From contig CP136062.1 of the NCBI GenBank assembly GCA_032622095.1, positions 6,324,001 through 6,388,000 of the forward strand: DNA of 64,000 nt, read 5' to 3'. The number at the start of each line of letters is the position of its first letter. Position 1 is the stretch's first letter. Shown here piece after piece: positions 1 through 10,952 of the stretch. The stretch comes from Siphonodentalium dalli. Taxonomy: Eukaryota; Mollusca; Scaphopoda; Gadilida; Siphonodentaliidae. A program made the position numbers and the translations under genes. Below the pieces are notes generated by a model, which did not search any database, was not told the origin of the DNA, and worked only from the letters and a program-made list of their open reading frames with translations.

Positions 1-1600
1 CGGGCGATGATGGGGGTTGGGTGTGTGCAGTGTGTGTTTGTGGCAGGCCACCCACTCATACCGCCAAATCGGTCGAAATCCGTAACGTTCTCGAAAATGG
101 TCCATACCACCTGCTCATCACCTTGGGGTGTACCCCCGTGGTGAAGGATGGGGGGTCTGGGTGTTTCTACGGTGTATTTGGGGCGGGTAACCGACCCATG
201 CCGTCAAATTGGTCGAAATCTTTTCCGTTATCGAAAATATTCCATACCCCATTTTTACCCCCCCCCCCCTCGAGTGGGTACCACCGGGGTGATTGGTGGG
301 GTCGGGGGTTTCATAGGGTGTATTTGTGGCTGGCCACCGACCCATGCCGTCAAATCGGTCGAAATCCTTACCGTTCTCGAAAATGTTCCATACCCCATTT
401 TCACCCCATCGGGCTGGTACCTCCGGGCTGATTGGTGGGTGTCGGGGTGTTTCTATGGTGTATTCGGGGTGGGCCACCCACCCATGCCATCAAATCGGTT
501 GATGTCCTTACCTTTCTCGATAATGGTCCATACCCCATTTTCATCTCGGGGTGGCCACCGATCCATGCCGTCAAATCGGTCGAAATCCTTACAATTCTCG
601 AAAATGGTCCATATCCCATTTTCACCCCCTCGGGCTGGTACCTCTGGTGGTGATTGGTGGTGTCGGGGTGTTTCGAGTGTGTGGTTTTGGAGGGCCACCC
701 TCCCATCTAGTCAAATCGGTCGAAATCCTTCCTTTTCGAAAATGGTCGATACCTCATTTTCAGCCACTTGCATGGTACCCCCAGCTGACAGGTTGGTGTG
801 TTTTTTCTGTGATGTATTTGATACGGGCCACCCACATTAAAATGCCGTCAAATCGGTCGAAATACTTACCGTTCTCGAAAATGGTCCATACCCAATGTTC
901 ACCCCTTTGTAGTGTTATCCCCCCCCCCCCGTGTGATGGGTGGGGTTCGGGTGTTTCTAGGTTGTATTTTGGGCGGGCCACCCACCCATGACGTCAAATC
1001 GGTCGAAATCCTTACCGTTCTCGAAAATGGTCCATACCCCATTTTCACCCCTCGGGTGGTACTCCCCGGGGATAGGTCGCCTCGCATATATAAGAGAATG
1101 CATTGGCCTAACTGTGGAGTGTTTCTATTGCGCATTGGGTGTGCCACTCGCCCATAACGTCAAATCGGTTGAAATCCTTACCGTTCTCGAATATTGTCCA
1201 TACTCCATTTTTACCCCCTCGTGGAGGTACCCCAGGGGATGATGGTTCGGATAGGTGTGTTTCTAGTTTGTATTTGTGGCTGGCCACCCACCCACGCCGT
1301 CAAATCAGTTGAAATTCTTACCGTTCTCGAAAATGGTCCATACCCCATGTTCACCCCTCGGGTGGTACCCACGTTGGTGATGGGTGTGCGATCGTGTGTT
1401 TACAAATGGCATTTTACAATCAAATTATAACATAATAATATCTATCCCCCCCCCCACCGAGTATGATGGTTGTGGGTAAGTGTGTTTCTAGTTTATATTT
1501 GTGGCTGGCCACCCACCCATGCCGTCAAATCGGTTGTAATCCTCACCGTTATCGAAAATAGTCCTTACCCCATTTTCACCCCCTCGTTGTGGTATCCCCA
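1..1600. repeat. ~141 bp satellite array, about 11 units
   Basis: A core GTCAAATCGGTCGAAATCC followed by a CGTTCTCGAAAATGGTCCAT block recurs near 62, 204, 349, 490, 571, 710, 848, 990, 1158, 1298 and 1523. Most spacings are 138-145 bp. Exceptions are one short unit (81 bp at 490-571), one long by 27 bp (990-1158) and one interrupted near 1380-1520. Each unit also carries a GGGTGTTTCTA..GGCCACCCACCCATGCC block. Open frames run through it in several frames, as expected of a stop-poor repeat, and I do not regard them as genes. The array continues past the left edge of the window. Confidence 0.9.
1081..1108 (+). repeat. 27 bp insertion in one satellite unit (hairpin-arm motif)
   Basis: The unit spanning 990-1158 is 27 bp longer than its neighbours, and the excess matches a segment reading CTCGCATATATAAGAGAATG followed by CATTGGCC. 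The same motif forms one arm of a hairpin at 53,111-53,186 and occurs in altered form at 57,025-57,076. Confidence 0.7.
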
Positions 1601-1650
1601 GTGTGATGGGTGGGGATCGGTGTGTTTACAAATGGCATTTTACAATCAAA
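1395..1650. repeat. Direct repeat of a 30 bp block
   Basis: A 30 bp block beginning TGTGTTTACAAATGGCATTT occurs at 1395-1424 and again at 1621-1650, 226 bp apart. The second copy marks the point where satellite homology ends. Confidence 0.8.
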
Positions 1651-1659
1651 AGGGAGGCC

Positions 1660-2550
1660 TTGGTGGTGGGTATGCTGGTAAAATACTCACCTCCGTTGAA
1701 AACCGCCATAAACAGAAAGAATATTCAAATATAGACATGTTAGTGTATTCCTGATATGGAAATAATAAAGAGCGTTTATATACTTTTTTGTGTGATTATC
1801 CGATAGAATTGCGCTGTCCTCTGTAACGCAGTCAGGTTCTTGTTTAGATAATACATAGTAGATCTTGATGGTAGCATACTATTTACGCGATGATTGTGGT
1901 ATATACAAAACTATGTGCATTGTAATAGTCTCTCTGTTTGTGTGTTGGAACAAATATGAATATTTCGACAACGAAGGCTTCCCATGCTATTAATCTAAAG
2001 ACATATGGCAGTTTGAATCTCAAAATACATGCTTCCCCTTTTAAGTTTTCCCGGTATCGAAATAGGTCTATAAATGCTTGAACTACATTCCTGTATGCAT
2101 TGCCTGTGCCTGCATGTCGCATTGAAGTAAACAAAATATACAATTTTAAACAGGGGGGGGGGGGGTCGGAAAAAATTACAGGATACAAGGACCGGATGGG
2201 TGGGTATCCCAGAGTCCGGAATGCAGATTTGTTCTGATGTCATGCAATTTTTTTCCAAAGTCATTTCTAAGACAAATTACAGCTTCAAACTGAATTGAAT
2301 CATTGAAACAACCAGATGCATGTAGTAGTGCATGCTATAGCCTTATACAAGTGAGGGGGCTCTATATTTATTTATTTGTCCACAATTTCTCCCTTTAACA
2401 GTTGAAATCATGGGTTGGTTCCGGTTTTGGTCGAGGAAAAAAATTGCAATGGAAAAAATCCATTCTCATCTTTTCTCATAGTTTATCATGGCTTTTTTTA
2501 AATGTATTATACATGGAGGATACCTGCGTGTTTTGAGTGAATATTGGAAG
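1660..2550. other. Unique AT-rich stretch, no gene seen
   Basis: I see no long open frame with recognisable content and no tandem structure. It holds a 13-base G run (2153-2165) and an AAAGAGCGTTTAT motif near 1770 that recurs at 63.2-63.5 kb. Confidence 0.5.
2153..2180 (+). repeat. Poly-G/poly-A module
   Basis: Thirteen consecutive G are followed by TCGGAAAAAATT. The same arrangement (G run, then YGGAAAAAA) is found near 20,391, 20,488, 30,847 and, on the minus strand, 30,932-30,962. Confidence 0.6.
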
Positions 2551-2553
2551 TAT

Positions 2554-2645
2554 CTCATTCGTGGCCACAGTGATATACTGGAATCATCACGAGTGGCTAA
2601 AGGCCACGAGTGATGATCCAGTATCTCACTGTGACCACGAATGAG
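2554..2645. repeat. Near-perfect 44 bp inverted repeat (hairpin)
   Basis: The left arm (2554-2597) begins CTCATTCGTGGCCACAGTGA. The right arm (2602-2645) is its reverse complement with a few mismatches, around a loop of about 4 bases. It would form a long cruciform or hairpin RNA. It looks like a tiny fold-back or MITE remnant, with no coding content. Confidence 0.85.
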
Positions 2646-2649
2646 GTAA

Positions 2650-3920
2650 TTCTGGTGTTTTGTTTATTATATGCGCCATTTAATAAAATAGATCGAGGAA
2701 TCAATTCAAAATCGAACTGATTCCGATTCACATCGGCAATACAATTTCTGCACAACAGATAACTCAGAATACACATGCTTCAAATGTGCGTAATATATCA
2801 GATACCTTTATTTCAAATATACCGACTTACTTGCTTGTGTACTATTAGCAATGTGGCATTGCATTTTTGTCTCTTATTGACACAAAATCGTTATTTGAAC
2901 AGTGATTGGAGAATTAAAAGGCTCCAGATCCAATCTCAGAGCATCTAATTTTCAAAATGTTCCGGGGAGGCCCCCTGACCCCCTCCCCTGACCCCATCCC
3001 GTACTCCCCCTCATGCGTTCGTGAGATACTACTCGCCTTGACATTTTGAATGAGAGCTACTCGCCACTCGCCTATAATGATTTTAAGGGGAGCTCATCAT
3101 TGCTCACCAGTGATTTTCCACATGGAGAGGACTGGAACTGTGTTTATTTAATCAAATTGATGGTGTTTTTACTTTACACATGCACATATTTTAACCGATT
3201 GCTAATAAGGGACAGATTAATCCTGTTAAAGTGGGTAATTTGACATTTATAACCATAAATATTTGAGTTTTTAAAGGTTTTGTTGGCATATTTTTCAGGC
3301 ATTTGCTTTGTTTGTTTATTTGTTGTGGGTGTACTTGATCAGCGTTCTCTCAGTTCCGGTGCAGACACAATGAGAGACCCTTACCCTGCCAACAACACAT
3401 TATTTAGTAGAATTTACAAGGTTTTCATCAATTGTGGGGGTGGGTGTCCCAGACCTGGTTGGAAAGAACGTACGGTCCCGGGTTGGTGTCCCAGACCTGG
3501 GTGATAATGAACATTATTTTTTAAAGATCATATGAAGCCAGCATAACATTAATTCGTGCTCGCCAATTTACCCTTTTGAAGATTTAATAAAGTATGTATA
3601 GTTACAACTATTCGCCCGATTCTGGACATTCTTCCTAATAAGTGGGTTTCATAATACTCGGGTACACAGGCGCTGGTGAAATTTCCCAAAAAGGCAGTAT
3701 TACAATTTTATTTTCAAAATGTGTTAAGGTATTGACCCCATGTTACATTTCCGAGTTTTAATTACAACTAGAGGTGTGATTGTCCCAATGGGACTACGGA
3801 TAACCCCCTGTTTGTTTTTAAAATACTAAGATGTTTCACATGTCAGTAAACATTTAGTTAAAATAATAAAATAACAGTTCCCATTGGAAGTGTACAAACA
3901 TAACCCTAATCTTAAACCTA
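2650..3920. other. No gene seen; short local duplication at 3430-3502
   Basis: The stretch is AT-rich. The block GGTGTCCCAGACCTGG occurs twice within 3430-3502. A C/G-rich patch near 2965-3015 resembles a low-complexity insertion. Open frames here are short and unrecognisable. Confidence 0.5.
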
Positions 3921-4512
3921 TTGACCTAAAAATGTAGGAATAAAAGCTTGGAAAAAATTTCTAAGTCGAAAAAGGGGAATAACTCCACACAAAAAATGTC
4001 AGACAGACGTCATAATCGCAGGTGCACAGGTTTCCATGGTACTAAATATCAGTGCCAAGATTAAAAAACATTGACCGAAAAATGTAGGAATAAACGCTCG
4101 GACAAAATTATGCATGTTGCAAAAAAAGTTCTAAGTCGAAAAAGGGGGATAACTCCACCAAAAAATGTCGGACAGACGTCATAATCGCAGGTGCACAAGT
4201 TCCCATGGTACTAAATATCTGTGCCACGTTTTTTAAAAATTGACCTAAAAATGTAGGAATAAAAGATCGGACAAAAGTATACATGTTGCGAAAAAGGGTG
4301 GATAACTCCATCAAAAAATCATAATCGCAGGTGCACAGGTTCCCATGGTGTTTGATGTCTTTGCCAAGTTTCACGGAAATTGATCAAAAAAGGACTGAGA
4401 AAAACTCCGGACAAATTTGTGTCCACGGACGGACGGACGATGGACGGACGTACGGACGGACAAGCTGACTCCAGTATACCCCCATAACTTCGTTGCGGGG
4501 GGGGGGGTATAA
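3920..4512. repeat. Interspersed repeat, three partial tandem units, GGAC microsatellite end
   Basis: AAAAATGTAGGAATAAA and CATAATCGCAGGTGCACA blocks recur three times. The second block sits at 4011, 4181 and 4321, spacings of ~169 and 140 bp. The unit contains GGGGGATAACTCCA. It ends in a GGACGGACGG microsatellite (about 4425-4462), then ACCCCCATAACTTCGTTGC, an 11-base G run (4497-4507) and TATAATAA. A related GGACGGACGG patch lies near 41,890. I recall this repeat style from mollusc genomes, which is an impression and not a database result. Confidence 0.75.
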
Positions 4513-4514
4513 TA

Positions 4515-6190
4515 AAGTTGTCTTGTCCGATTTGACACTATACAACCGTAATGGGTATGTCCTACATTGACCAGAAAATAATTAGATTGGTCCATGTGCT
4601 CATTGGTGAGAGGTTGTCGTGCATGGCCAGATGTCGACATTCGAAATAAGTTTAACACGCTTTGATTTGTTTCCAGCCTAGTATATATAACAGTATGTTA
4701 TAATCTGTGTTATTTTCGGTTACCAAACAGTAAGTGTTATCATGCATGCAGCTAATCTATGTGTAGAGAGTGTCTTTCTCATATCCCAAATGAACTATAT
4801 AAATATGTATAAATATGTAATGTGGATTGCCAAGCTGCACATTTTGACTTATTTCAGCCAACATGACTATCTCAAATGGGTCACTAATTAAATTTTCACT
4901 AATCATGCTCTTAAATAGTCATTAATGTGCAACTAAACCACAAACACTGTATACCATAAGTGTTATTGGAGTGCCAGTCAACAATGTCGGATGGGGCACA
5001 CTTAAGCATGTGGTCGAATCGTTGAATTATGCAATCTTATCAGCAACGAGATTATATATTGGCTCACGTTACCACATCTGTTGATAGAGTTGGGGTTCTT
5101 TTCTCGATCTAGCAAGACAGCGCCTATATCTGTTGGGAGAGTTAGATTCTTTTCTCGATCTGGAGAGATCTAGCTCCATCTCTTGTAACAATAGTATCCC
5201 GCTTTATTTGTAAAGCACATCCATTGTCAAGAGTGTTCAAGGTCGTACAGCGCACGGGTTGTGTTTCTTGGTCAACACACGCCCAACTCTGGATCAACAT
5301 ACATCAAATGAAAGATAAATACAGAAAGAATTATGAAGTTTCCTTTCGTTTATTTTTTATACGAAGCTATTGTTTGTTCAAAACATCGTTTTTTTACGAA
5401 TTTACAACAGATTACGTCGTACGTTGGAAGTGCCTAATAGGGGGCATACCGCCAGTCAATAAATGCTTCCCTCCATGGCTAACTTTGTTCGCGTCCCCTC
5501 CCCCAATTCACTGATTATGGGACCAGCTAGGGGTCATATATGTGTTATGTTAACGTTCCAATCTCCCGTGATCAGATGTAATATCCGTTGATAAAAACAA
5601 ATTTGAACCAAATTTCCAATTGCCATGATTGTCATTCACTCATTGACCGCAAATTCGCAATGTTATGAAGGTCAATGTATTGTACGATAAAATCGGTTTC
5701 TTTTGAACGTAAACTAGTTTATCCGCTTGTCGCCAAATTCGATCAAATGTCAAAAACACAAAAGCAATTAGAACAATAAAAATACATTTTCAGATTCAAG
5801 TTAGCTGATATCCTAAATAATACATACCATGCGCGGCAGACGAAGATTTTCAGACTCTCGAGACGTCAAAAATGGCAGATTTTCAGAAGACGTCGAAAAT
5901 GGCGGCACGAAAACTTTTACGCATGCGCGAAGCTACTAACGCACTTTTCCAGTCACGTCAAAAAGCGTAATGTGTGCATCGAGTGGAAGTGATGACACAC
6001 TTCTGGGGAGAGGGATCAAGATACACTACATTTTGAGGACCAAGTGAAAATACATTATTTTGCCTTCTGCGTTCATCACTTGACCAATTTATGAGGAACA
6101 TTCCGAGGACCCGTGTGTAAGTCCTCACAATGACACAAGGTCATCAGGACGTTGGTGTGAAAACAGGTCGAAGTCCTCCCAAGGTCATAT
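4515..6190. other. Mostly unique sequence; no supported long gene
   Basis: No recognisable protein family in any frame. A duplicated 'ttcttttctcgatct' block lies near 5097-5161. The only part of note is the CpG-containing patch at 5,830-5,990, described separately. Confidence 0.5.
5872..5970 (+). CDS. Candidate 32-codon small ORF in a promoter-like CpG patch
   Basis: An ATG at 5872 opens a 32-codon frame ending in TAA at 5968-5970. The peptide is short, basic and alanine-rich, with an internal second Met-Ala. The surrounding 150 bp carries AAAATGGCGGC (YY1-like) and ACGCATGCGCGA (NRF-1-like) motifs, unusual for this AT-rich neighbourhood. This may be the 5' end of a transcript or chance. No family is recognised and no splice donor was established. 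Confidence 0.2.
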   Translation: MADFQKTSKMAARKLLRMREATNALFQSRQKA

Positions 6191-6194
6191 AAAC

Positions 6195-6560
6195 AAACAC
6201 ACACACAGATAGAAGGGTGACTCGACTTCGTCCGGGCTGTTTCCCCTCTGCTTTCATCCGTCGAAAGGCGGACAAAAGTACCCCTAGGTTTCAAATTTCG
6301 TCGAAATCCGTCGATTCGAAGGTCAAGGTCAGGTCGGGGTCACAATTTGACCCGTCCAAAACACTCCCCGTACAAAATTACCATTAGGTATAAAATAAGT
6401 ACCCGGCAAAAGTACCCGTCGAAATCCATCCGGTTTTACCCGATTTGACCTCGAATTGATCATTTTGAAGGTCAATGTCAGGTTGGGGTCACGATTCGAC
6501 CCGTCGAAAACACTCAGTGACCCGATTTGTTGTTGGAATTCAGGGAATGGGGGCACAGAC
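6195..6560. mobile_element. SINE/MITE-like interspersed repeat, copy 1
   Basis: It begins GGGTGACTCGACTTCGTCCG and carries repeated blocks GAAGGTCAAGGTCAGG, TTTGACCCGTCCAAAACACT and AAATTTCGTCGAAATCC. The same blocks recur at 7,020, 21,800, 25,485 and 26,100-27,118. Non-coding and without long terminal inverted repeats. The class (SINE, MITE or other) is unresolved. Confidence 0.75.
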
Positions 6561-7019
6561 AATTCTCACATTGCCGTAACGATAAATTAGCATTGTGTGT
6601 ATATAGTAAATTTGAACTAATTACATGTATAACTAATTATTTTCTCGTCGTCAAAGTTGAACAATGTCGATGTTGTTGGCATTGACGGCTTGTTGGCACC
6701 GGTAGATTCCATTTCGCAACAGCGAAACAGCATTTCAGATAAATGGATTCTTGGATGAGATTCCAGACCCGCGGGGTAACTGTAAACGACTTGAGCCTAT
6801 GCGTGGTGTGAATATACAAAACAAAAATCTATCGACAATAGACCTACGAATATCATATAAACAAAATAAATATATCGAAAATAGACCTACGAATAGCCTG
6901 CAAATTGACAATATATAATGTAAATGTTATAATTTTGGGATAAATATACGATGCGTAATTGTCTGCAAATTGCTTACGTTCGTCGACGTATGCATATAGA
7001 GTTATCCTCACTGCATCGG

Positions 7020-7199
7020 GTGACTTTAGCACTGCGGATCCCGAGATATGATTTGAAGGTCAAGGTCACGTCGCACGGGTAAATTAGTATGCCTATGCCA
7101 GTTCCCGGCCGAAAGTACCCCCATATACCAAGTTTCATCGAAATCGGGTCGGCCGTTTTCGAGTTCATCGCGATCACACACACACACACACACACACAC

Positions 7200-7235
<36 letters not shown>

Positions 7236-7255
7236 ACATATCTTCCAAAATATAT
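7020..7255. mobile_element. SINE/MITE-like interspersed repeat, copy 2, with CA tail
   Basis: GAAGGTCAAGGTCACGTCGC is followed by CCGGCCGAAAGTACCCCC, AGTTTCATCGAAATCGGGTC and GGCCGTTTTCGAGTTCATCG. A (CA)n tract (about 7175-7240) and the end TCTTCCAAAATATATAATAA follow. The copies at 26.1-27.1 kb share the same 3' order, so the CA tract and CCAAAATATATAA end are part of the element. Confidence 0.75.
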
Positions 7256-7258
7256 AAT

Positions 7259-7302
7259 AAGCCCACGTACGCTCCGCCCCGCAGGGGCGGAGCGGTGGGC
7301 TT
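7259..7302. repeat. Strong GC-rich two-stem hairpin
   Basis: AAGCCCAC (7259-7266) pairs with GTGGGCTT (7295-7302), and inside it GCTCCGCCCC (7271-7280) pairs with GGGGCGGAGC (7284-7293) around a 3-base loop. It lies directly after the CA-tailed repeat and may be its terminal structure or a separate fold-back insertion. Confidence 0.85.
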
Positions 7303-7304
7303 TA

Positions 7305-8105
7305 GTTGGTACTGGGCGTACGCACTCGACGCTGGGAGAGCATTGGATCTGCAATACTGTTAAACGAAAAATAAGTTTCTAAAAATATATCATGACCCCG
7401 ACACACACTTTGAACTTTGAACTCGTCTTCCCAAGCCACATATGCACGATTGGATAATTGCGTTTGTCTTAACCAATCAGAATCAACGTTGCTCACAGAC
7501 GGTTGTTAGGCAAGTGATGCTATTCAAACAAAGTTGAAAATCGCCACCTCGGATTATTATTTCCACGAATTACCAACTACAACACACGCGTTGGGCGAGA
7601 AAAAACTGCTTACATTATGATAATTATACAAGGTGAGTACATGTACATGATCATTATCGGGTGTATGATGTACCATGGTACGCCTTGTTTGGCCGCGAAT
7701 GTAACAAATTCACCAATTCCAGCCAATTCCCAGGCGATGGCAGACTGACTCTTGAAGTTGACCGTTGACTCCAACTTCCAAGTTTAGTGACTGGGGTTCA
7801 AAGTCATAATTCCACGATTCACTCTTGCAACAAATTTAGAAATTACAATTTGAACGAATCAAGCATCTACTTCATTTGTGATTATACTTGCGAGTACTAT
7901 GTCTTGTCTGTTGTTATGTTCCCTCGTTGGTTTTTCGAGGCACCTCAGTGAATGAGTAATCATAATAACTGTTCTCCAGAATCGCGTAATATACAGGTGT
8001 TGGTTTGCAGCTGCAAAGCGTATCGGTTATTGGCATATATACATGTAGTCTTCGTTTTCCTGTAGCTGTGTACTTGAAGTTAGATTAAAAATATTGAGGG
8101 CACTG
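7305..8105. other. No gene seen; probable LINE-A 3' flank
   Basis: Nothing recognisable in six frames. The part next to 8110 should contain the 3' UTR of LINE-A, but I cannot see where that element ends: no poly-A or simple-repeat tail is evident. Confidence 0.4.
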
Positions 8106-8109
8106 ACGG

Positions 8110-8598
8110 TCAGGTTCTCACAGTCTGTTCCACGAGCAGCCGATTTCTTCTCCTGTGTATGTCTGCTAGAAGTTCCCGGCTGTGTAATTCTATCAGCTCT
8201 ATATCTCTGTCATTGAAGTCGGTGATGTTTGATATGGATTGGTGAGTGCAGTCAAGCATAAGATGTGTGAATAGCAGCTGGTCTGACATCAGTGTCAGAT
8301 TTTCTTGTATGATTTCCAGATGCTGTAATTTTTCTTTTACTCTTCTGCGGATGGTATCATAGAGTGAGCAGTTGGCAATAACATGCTGGCGGTCTTCAGT
8401 CTCTGCTCCACAGAGCGGACAGGATTTCTTGATACTGTGCTTGTTGAATGTTGCCCTATTAGACTGCAGTATGTATGTTTCGGTGATAAACCTCGCCTTT
8501 ATTTCAGCCCGGTGTACATCATGGCGATTGTTTCTTATGTGACGAAATATATGATGGATCTTGTTGACTTCTAATGACTTTGCATTTATATAGCTCAA
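8110..8598 (-). pseudogene. LINE-A ORF2, C-terminal segment with zinc knuckle
   Basis: The last part of the LINE-A reverse-transcriptase polyprotein, in the same frame as the two upstream segments. It contains a C-terminal cysteine-histidine cluster, CPLCGAETEDRQHVIANC, of the C-x2-C...H-x4-C type found after the RT domain in many APE-class LINEs, where it probably contacts nucleic acid. The segment is separated from the upstream part by one in-frame TGA near 8674, at a position where Trp would fit. The frame ends normally at 8110-8112. The surrounding text (FRHIRNNRHDVHRAEIKARF) is typical of this region. Decayed only by the upstream nonsense codons. Confidence 0.85.
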
Positions 8599-8673
8599 GG
8601 TAGACTTTGTAGCGATCTCAAAGGACCAGTCTTTCTGAGTCTTGTCGGTGATTGCTTTACACAGTCGGTTCTT

Positions 8674-9462
8674 TCACTCCTCAGGTGTTGGTGGATTTTC
8701 CAGCAGATTATAGGCATTCGGTAGGTCATAAAGTAGAAGGAGTCGTCTGATCATGGAGAACCATATGTTTGCTTCTTTACCGTGAACAGCGAGTTGTCTG
8801 TAGGCGACCTCCCATTCTATGGTGTTCTTGTCAGAGATTATACGATGGAACAAGTTCAAGGCATTTCGGTGGATGACAGTCATGATCGGTAGGGTTCCGA
8901 CAAGCGCAGTTATGGCTACCGACGCAGTCCTTGTAGGTAGATGGAGTATCTGTCGGAGGATTTTGTTCTGGTGCGCCTCTAATTTTTTGCTCTCTGTGTC
9001 GTGGATGTTAAGAATCTCTAGGCCGTAATTGAGGCGAGGTGTAACATAGAGATTCCAGAGTTTTATTTTCACTCTTTGTGTGGCACCTGTTTTCCCATGT
9101 AGTCCGGCACCCATCAGAGAGTATGCTGTCTTCCTGGATAACGCAAGTTTTTTCTCGATGTCTGGCTTGTTGTTATTCTGTCGTATAATCCCGAGATGTT
9201 CTACTGCAGATGGTGTGATTATTTTATTGTCATATATGATGAAATCTTTGCTAATCGAGGAGTCATTGTAGACTAGTAAGTTACTTTTGGTTGGGTTGAT
9301 GGTGTATCTCTCCATCCTTGAGTACTGGTCAACTTCTTTGATCATCAGCGTCATATTTGTTTCCGAGTGTGCCAGGAGGGCAATGTCATCCGCGCAGGTG
9401 ACATGCGGTATCGTAACAGTACCAATTTCAGCACCTCGGTAGCTGGCCTCTAATGTCCTCAA
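8674..9462 (-). pseudogene. LINE-A ORF2, RT palm/thumb segment
   Basis: Continues the reverse transcriptase after a single in-frame TAA (9484-9486) that falls just after the motif GVRQGRILSTGH. Near residues 19-30 of this segment is PHVTCADDIALL, the catalytic A-D-D box of RT motif C (here CADD). TINPTKSNLLVYND and, further on, LWNLYVTPRLNYGLEIL follow, as usual for LINE RT thumb regions. It ends in a TGA near 8674. All three LINE-A segments share one reading frame, so the copy carries nonsense substitutions and no frameshifts and is probably young. A functional enzyme would copy LINE RNA into a nicked target site. Confidence 0.9.
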
Positions 9463-9483
9463 GAGGGGGTTATTGAAGCATTT

Positions 9484-10952
9484 TTAGTGTCCTGTTGAGA
9501 GAATTCTACCTTGCCGTACTCCCTGGAGTATCTTAAATGTTTGTGACAGAGAGCCTTGCCATTTGACTTTACTTGTCATGCTGGTGTATATTTCCTTTAG
9601 TATGAGCCAGTCGTGTCCAGTTATGCCATCTAAAAACAGCTTATGTAGGAGGATATCATGGTCGACTACATCGAAGGCCTTTTGTGCATCAAGGGTGGTG
9701 AAAAGTAGCTTCTTTTTTCCTATCTTCGCCTCGTTAATACATTCTGATACTAGAAGTGCAGCATTAAGGGATGAGGTTCCTTTTGTGAAGCCTTTTTGAA
9801 GTTTTGACTGCGTTGGTAGTAGGAGTTTTTCATGCCTAGTATTCAGTATATGTTCCAAAATTTTGAGGATAGTTGACGTGACGGTTATTCCTCTGTAATT
9901 CGCTGGATTGTGAGGGCAACCTTTTTTGTACACGGGTGTCAAGTGGCCTTCCTTCATTACTTCAGGAATACAGCGTGTGTGTACAATCGCATTCAGCAGT
10001 TTCGTCAGGTATGGTAAGATAACTGTTTGACAGAGTTTTAGATGCTCACTGGTGATGCCTAGGGAGTCAGCTGCTTTGTTGTTACTGAGCTTCTTCATTG
10101 CATGCCGTACCTCTTCGTCTGTTATGTTATTCATACTAGTAATGCTGGCCTGCTTGTGACATGTATATTCTATCGTTTGTAGGTCATTCCTGACACGATC
10201 AATATGTGGGTCATCGAATAGTTCATTTTCGGTCGGAGTGGCGAGAGTTTGAAAGTGCTCCTTCCATCCACTCATTATACCTTCTGTAGTTGTGAGTGTT
10301 TCTCCATTCACGTTGAGTTCAGATATTGCATGTGAGGAAGTAGATCGTTGTTGTTTGACTAGTTGAGAGAAGGTCTTTGGATTCGGTTGAGCTTCCACAA
10401 GTTTCTCAATGGCCTCTGATCGTCTTCTGGCACTCTCTTGTCGTTGTAATTTCTGCAGAGTGAATTTCGCTTGTTTCATTTCTTTGTATTCACTACTCGT
10501 TCTGTCAGGTGTTCCTGCGGTTTTCCACTTCCACCAGACTGCCTTCTCATGCTTAATAGCTGCCTTAATGCCTTCATTCCAGACTTTTGGTTTAGTTTTT
10601 AGCTTTATCTGCTCTTTATGTCCTGGAATGCTGGTCTGAGTTGCTTCGATCAGTACTGTTGTCAGATGTTTTACAGAGAGATGTAGTTGGTACTCGGTGG
10701 TAGGTTCCTCTAGAAAGTGGTGTAACTTTGAGGATACATTCTCGTTGTATAAAGCTTTGTTACAGCGATCCCATTTAGGTTTAGGTGTGATTTTGATGTC
10801 GTTTTCAACCTTCTTCGTGGATATTTGGATAGACGCACGAACTGGGATATGATCAGACGTATTCAGTGGTTCCTTGTTGTCCACTAGCCAGGCGAAAGTC
10901 AGCTTTCTGGCAGAGGGATTGCAGAATATGTAGTCAATTTCTGCTGTATCTC
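9484..10952 (-). pseudogene. LINE-A ORF2, endonuclease C-terminus and RT N-terminal half
   Basis: Minus-strand frame starting upstream of the first Met (10,884), because the coding sequence continues to 10,952. RDTAEIDYIFCNPSARK lies upstream of that Met, followed by the endonuclease motif SDHIPV (residues 10-15 counted from the Met). A basic linker follows, then the RT domain with AADSLGITSEHLK (271-283), NYRGI (329-333), AFDVVDHD (403-410, motif A) and GVRQG (455-459). It is cut at 10,952 by the large terminal-inverted-repeat element. The missing N-terminal side, reading HGGTPTFFHTNE, is found at 35,384 onward and again at 45,282 onward in the compatible frame. Confidence 0.92.
10945..10952. 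repeat. 8 bp target-site duplication, left copy
   Basis: TGTATCTC sits immediately left of the terminus GGGAGTGACTAAAACGCAG. The identical octamer lies immediately right of the inverted terminus at 35,376-35,383 and 45,274-45,281. Confidence 0.9.

Larger units (their letters stand above)
8110..10952 (-). mobile_element. LINE-A, APE-type non-LTR retrotransposon (3' portion)
   Basis: One LINE body on the minus strand: endonuclease end, reverse transcriptase and zinc knuckle, broken only by a TAA and a TGA. The 5' remainder of the endonuclease is displaced to the far side of the large insertion. The clade cannot be fixed from the sequence alone. The GVRQG...STGH and CADD signatures suit the CR1/Jockey-like groups, though this is an impression. 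Confidence 0.88.

Noticed and set aside
148-1754. Overlapping open frames of 70-230 codons on both strands
   Set aside because: They follow the 141 bp satellite, repeat the same peptide with shifts and occur in several frames; stop-poor repeat DNA explains them.
3280-3504. 74-codon frame with a hydrophobic start
   Set aside because: Its second half is a local DNA duplication (GGTGTCCCAGACCTGG twice) and nothing supports translation.
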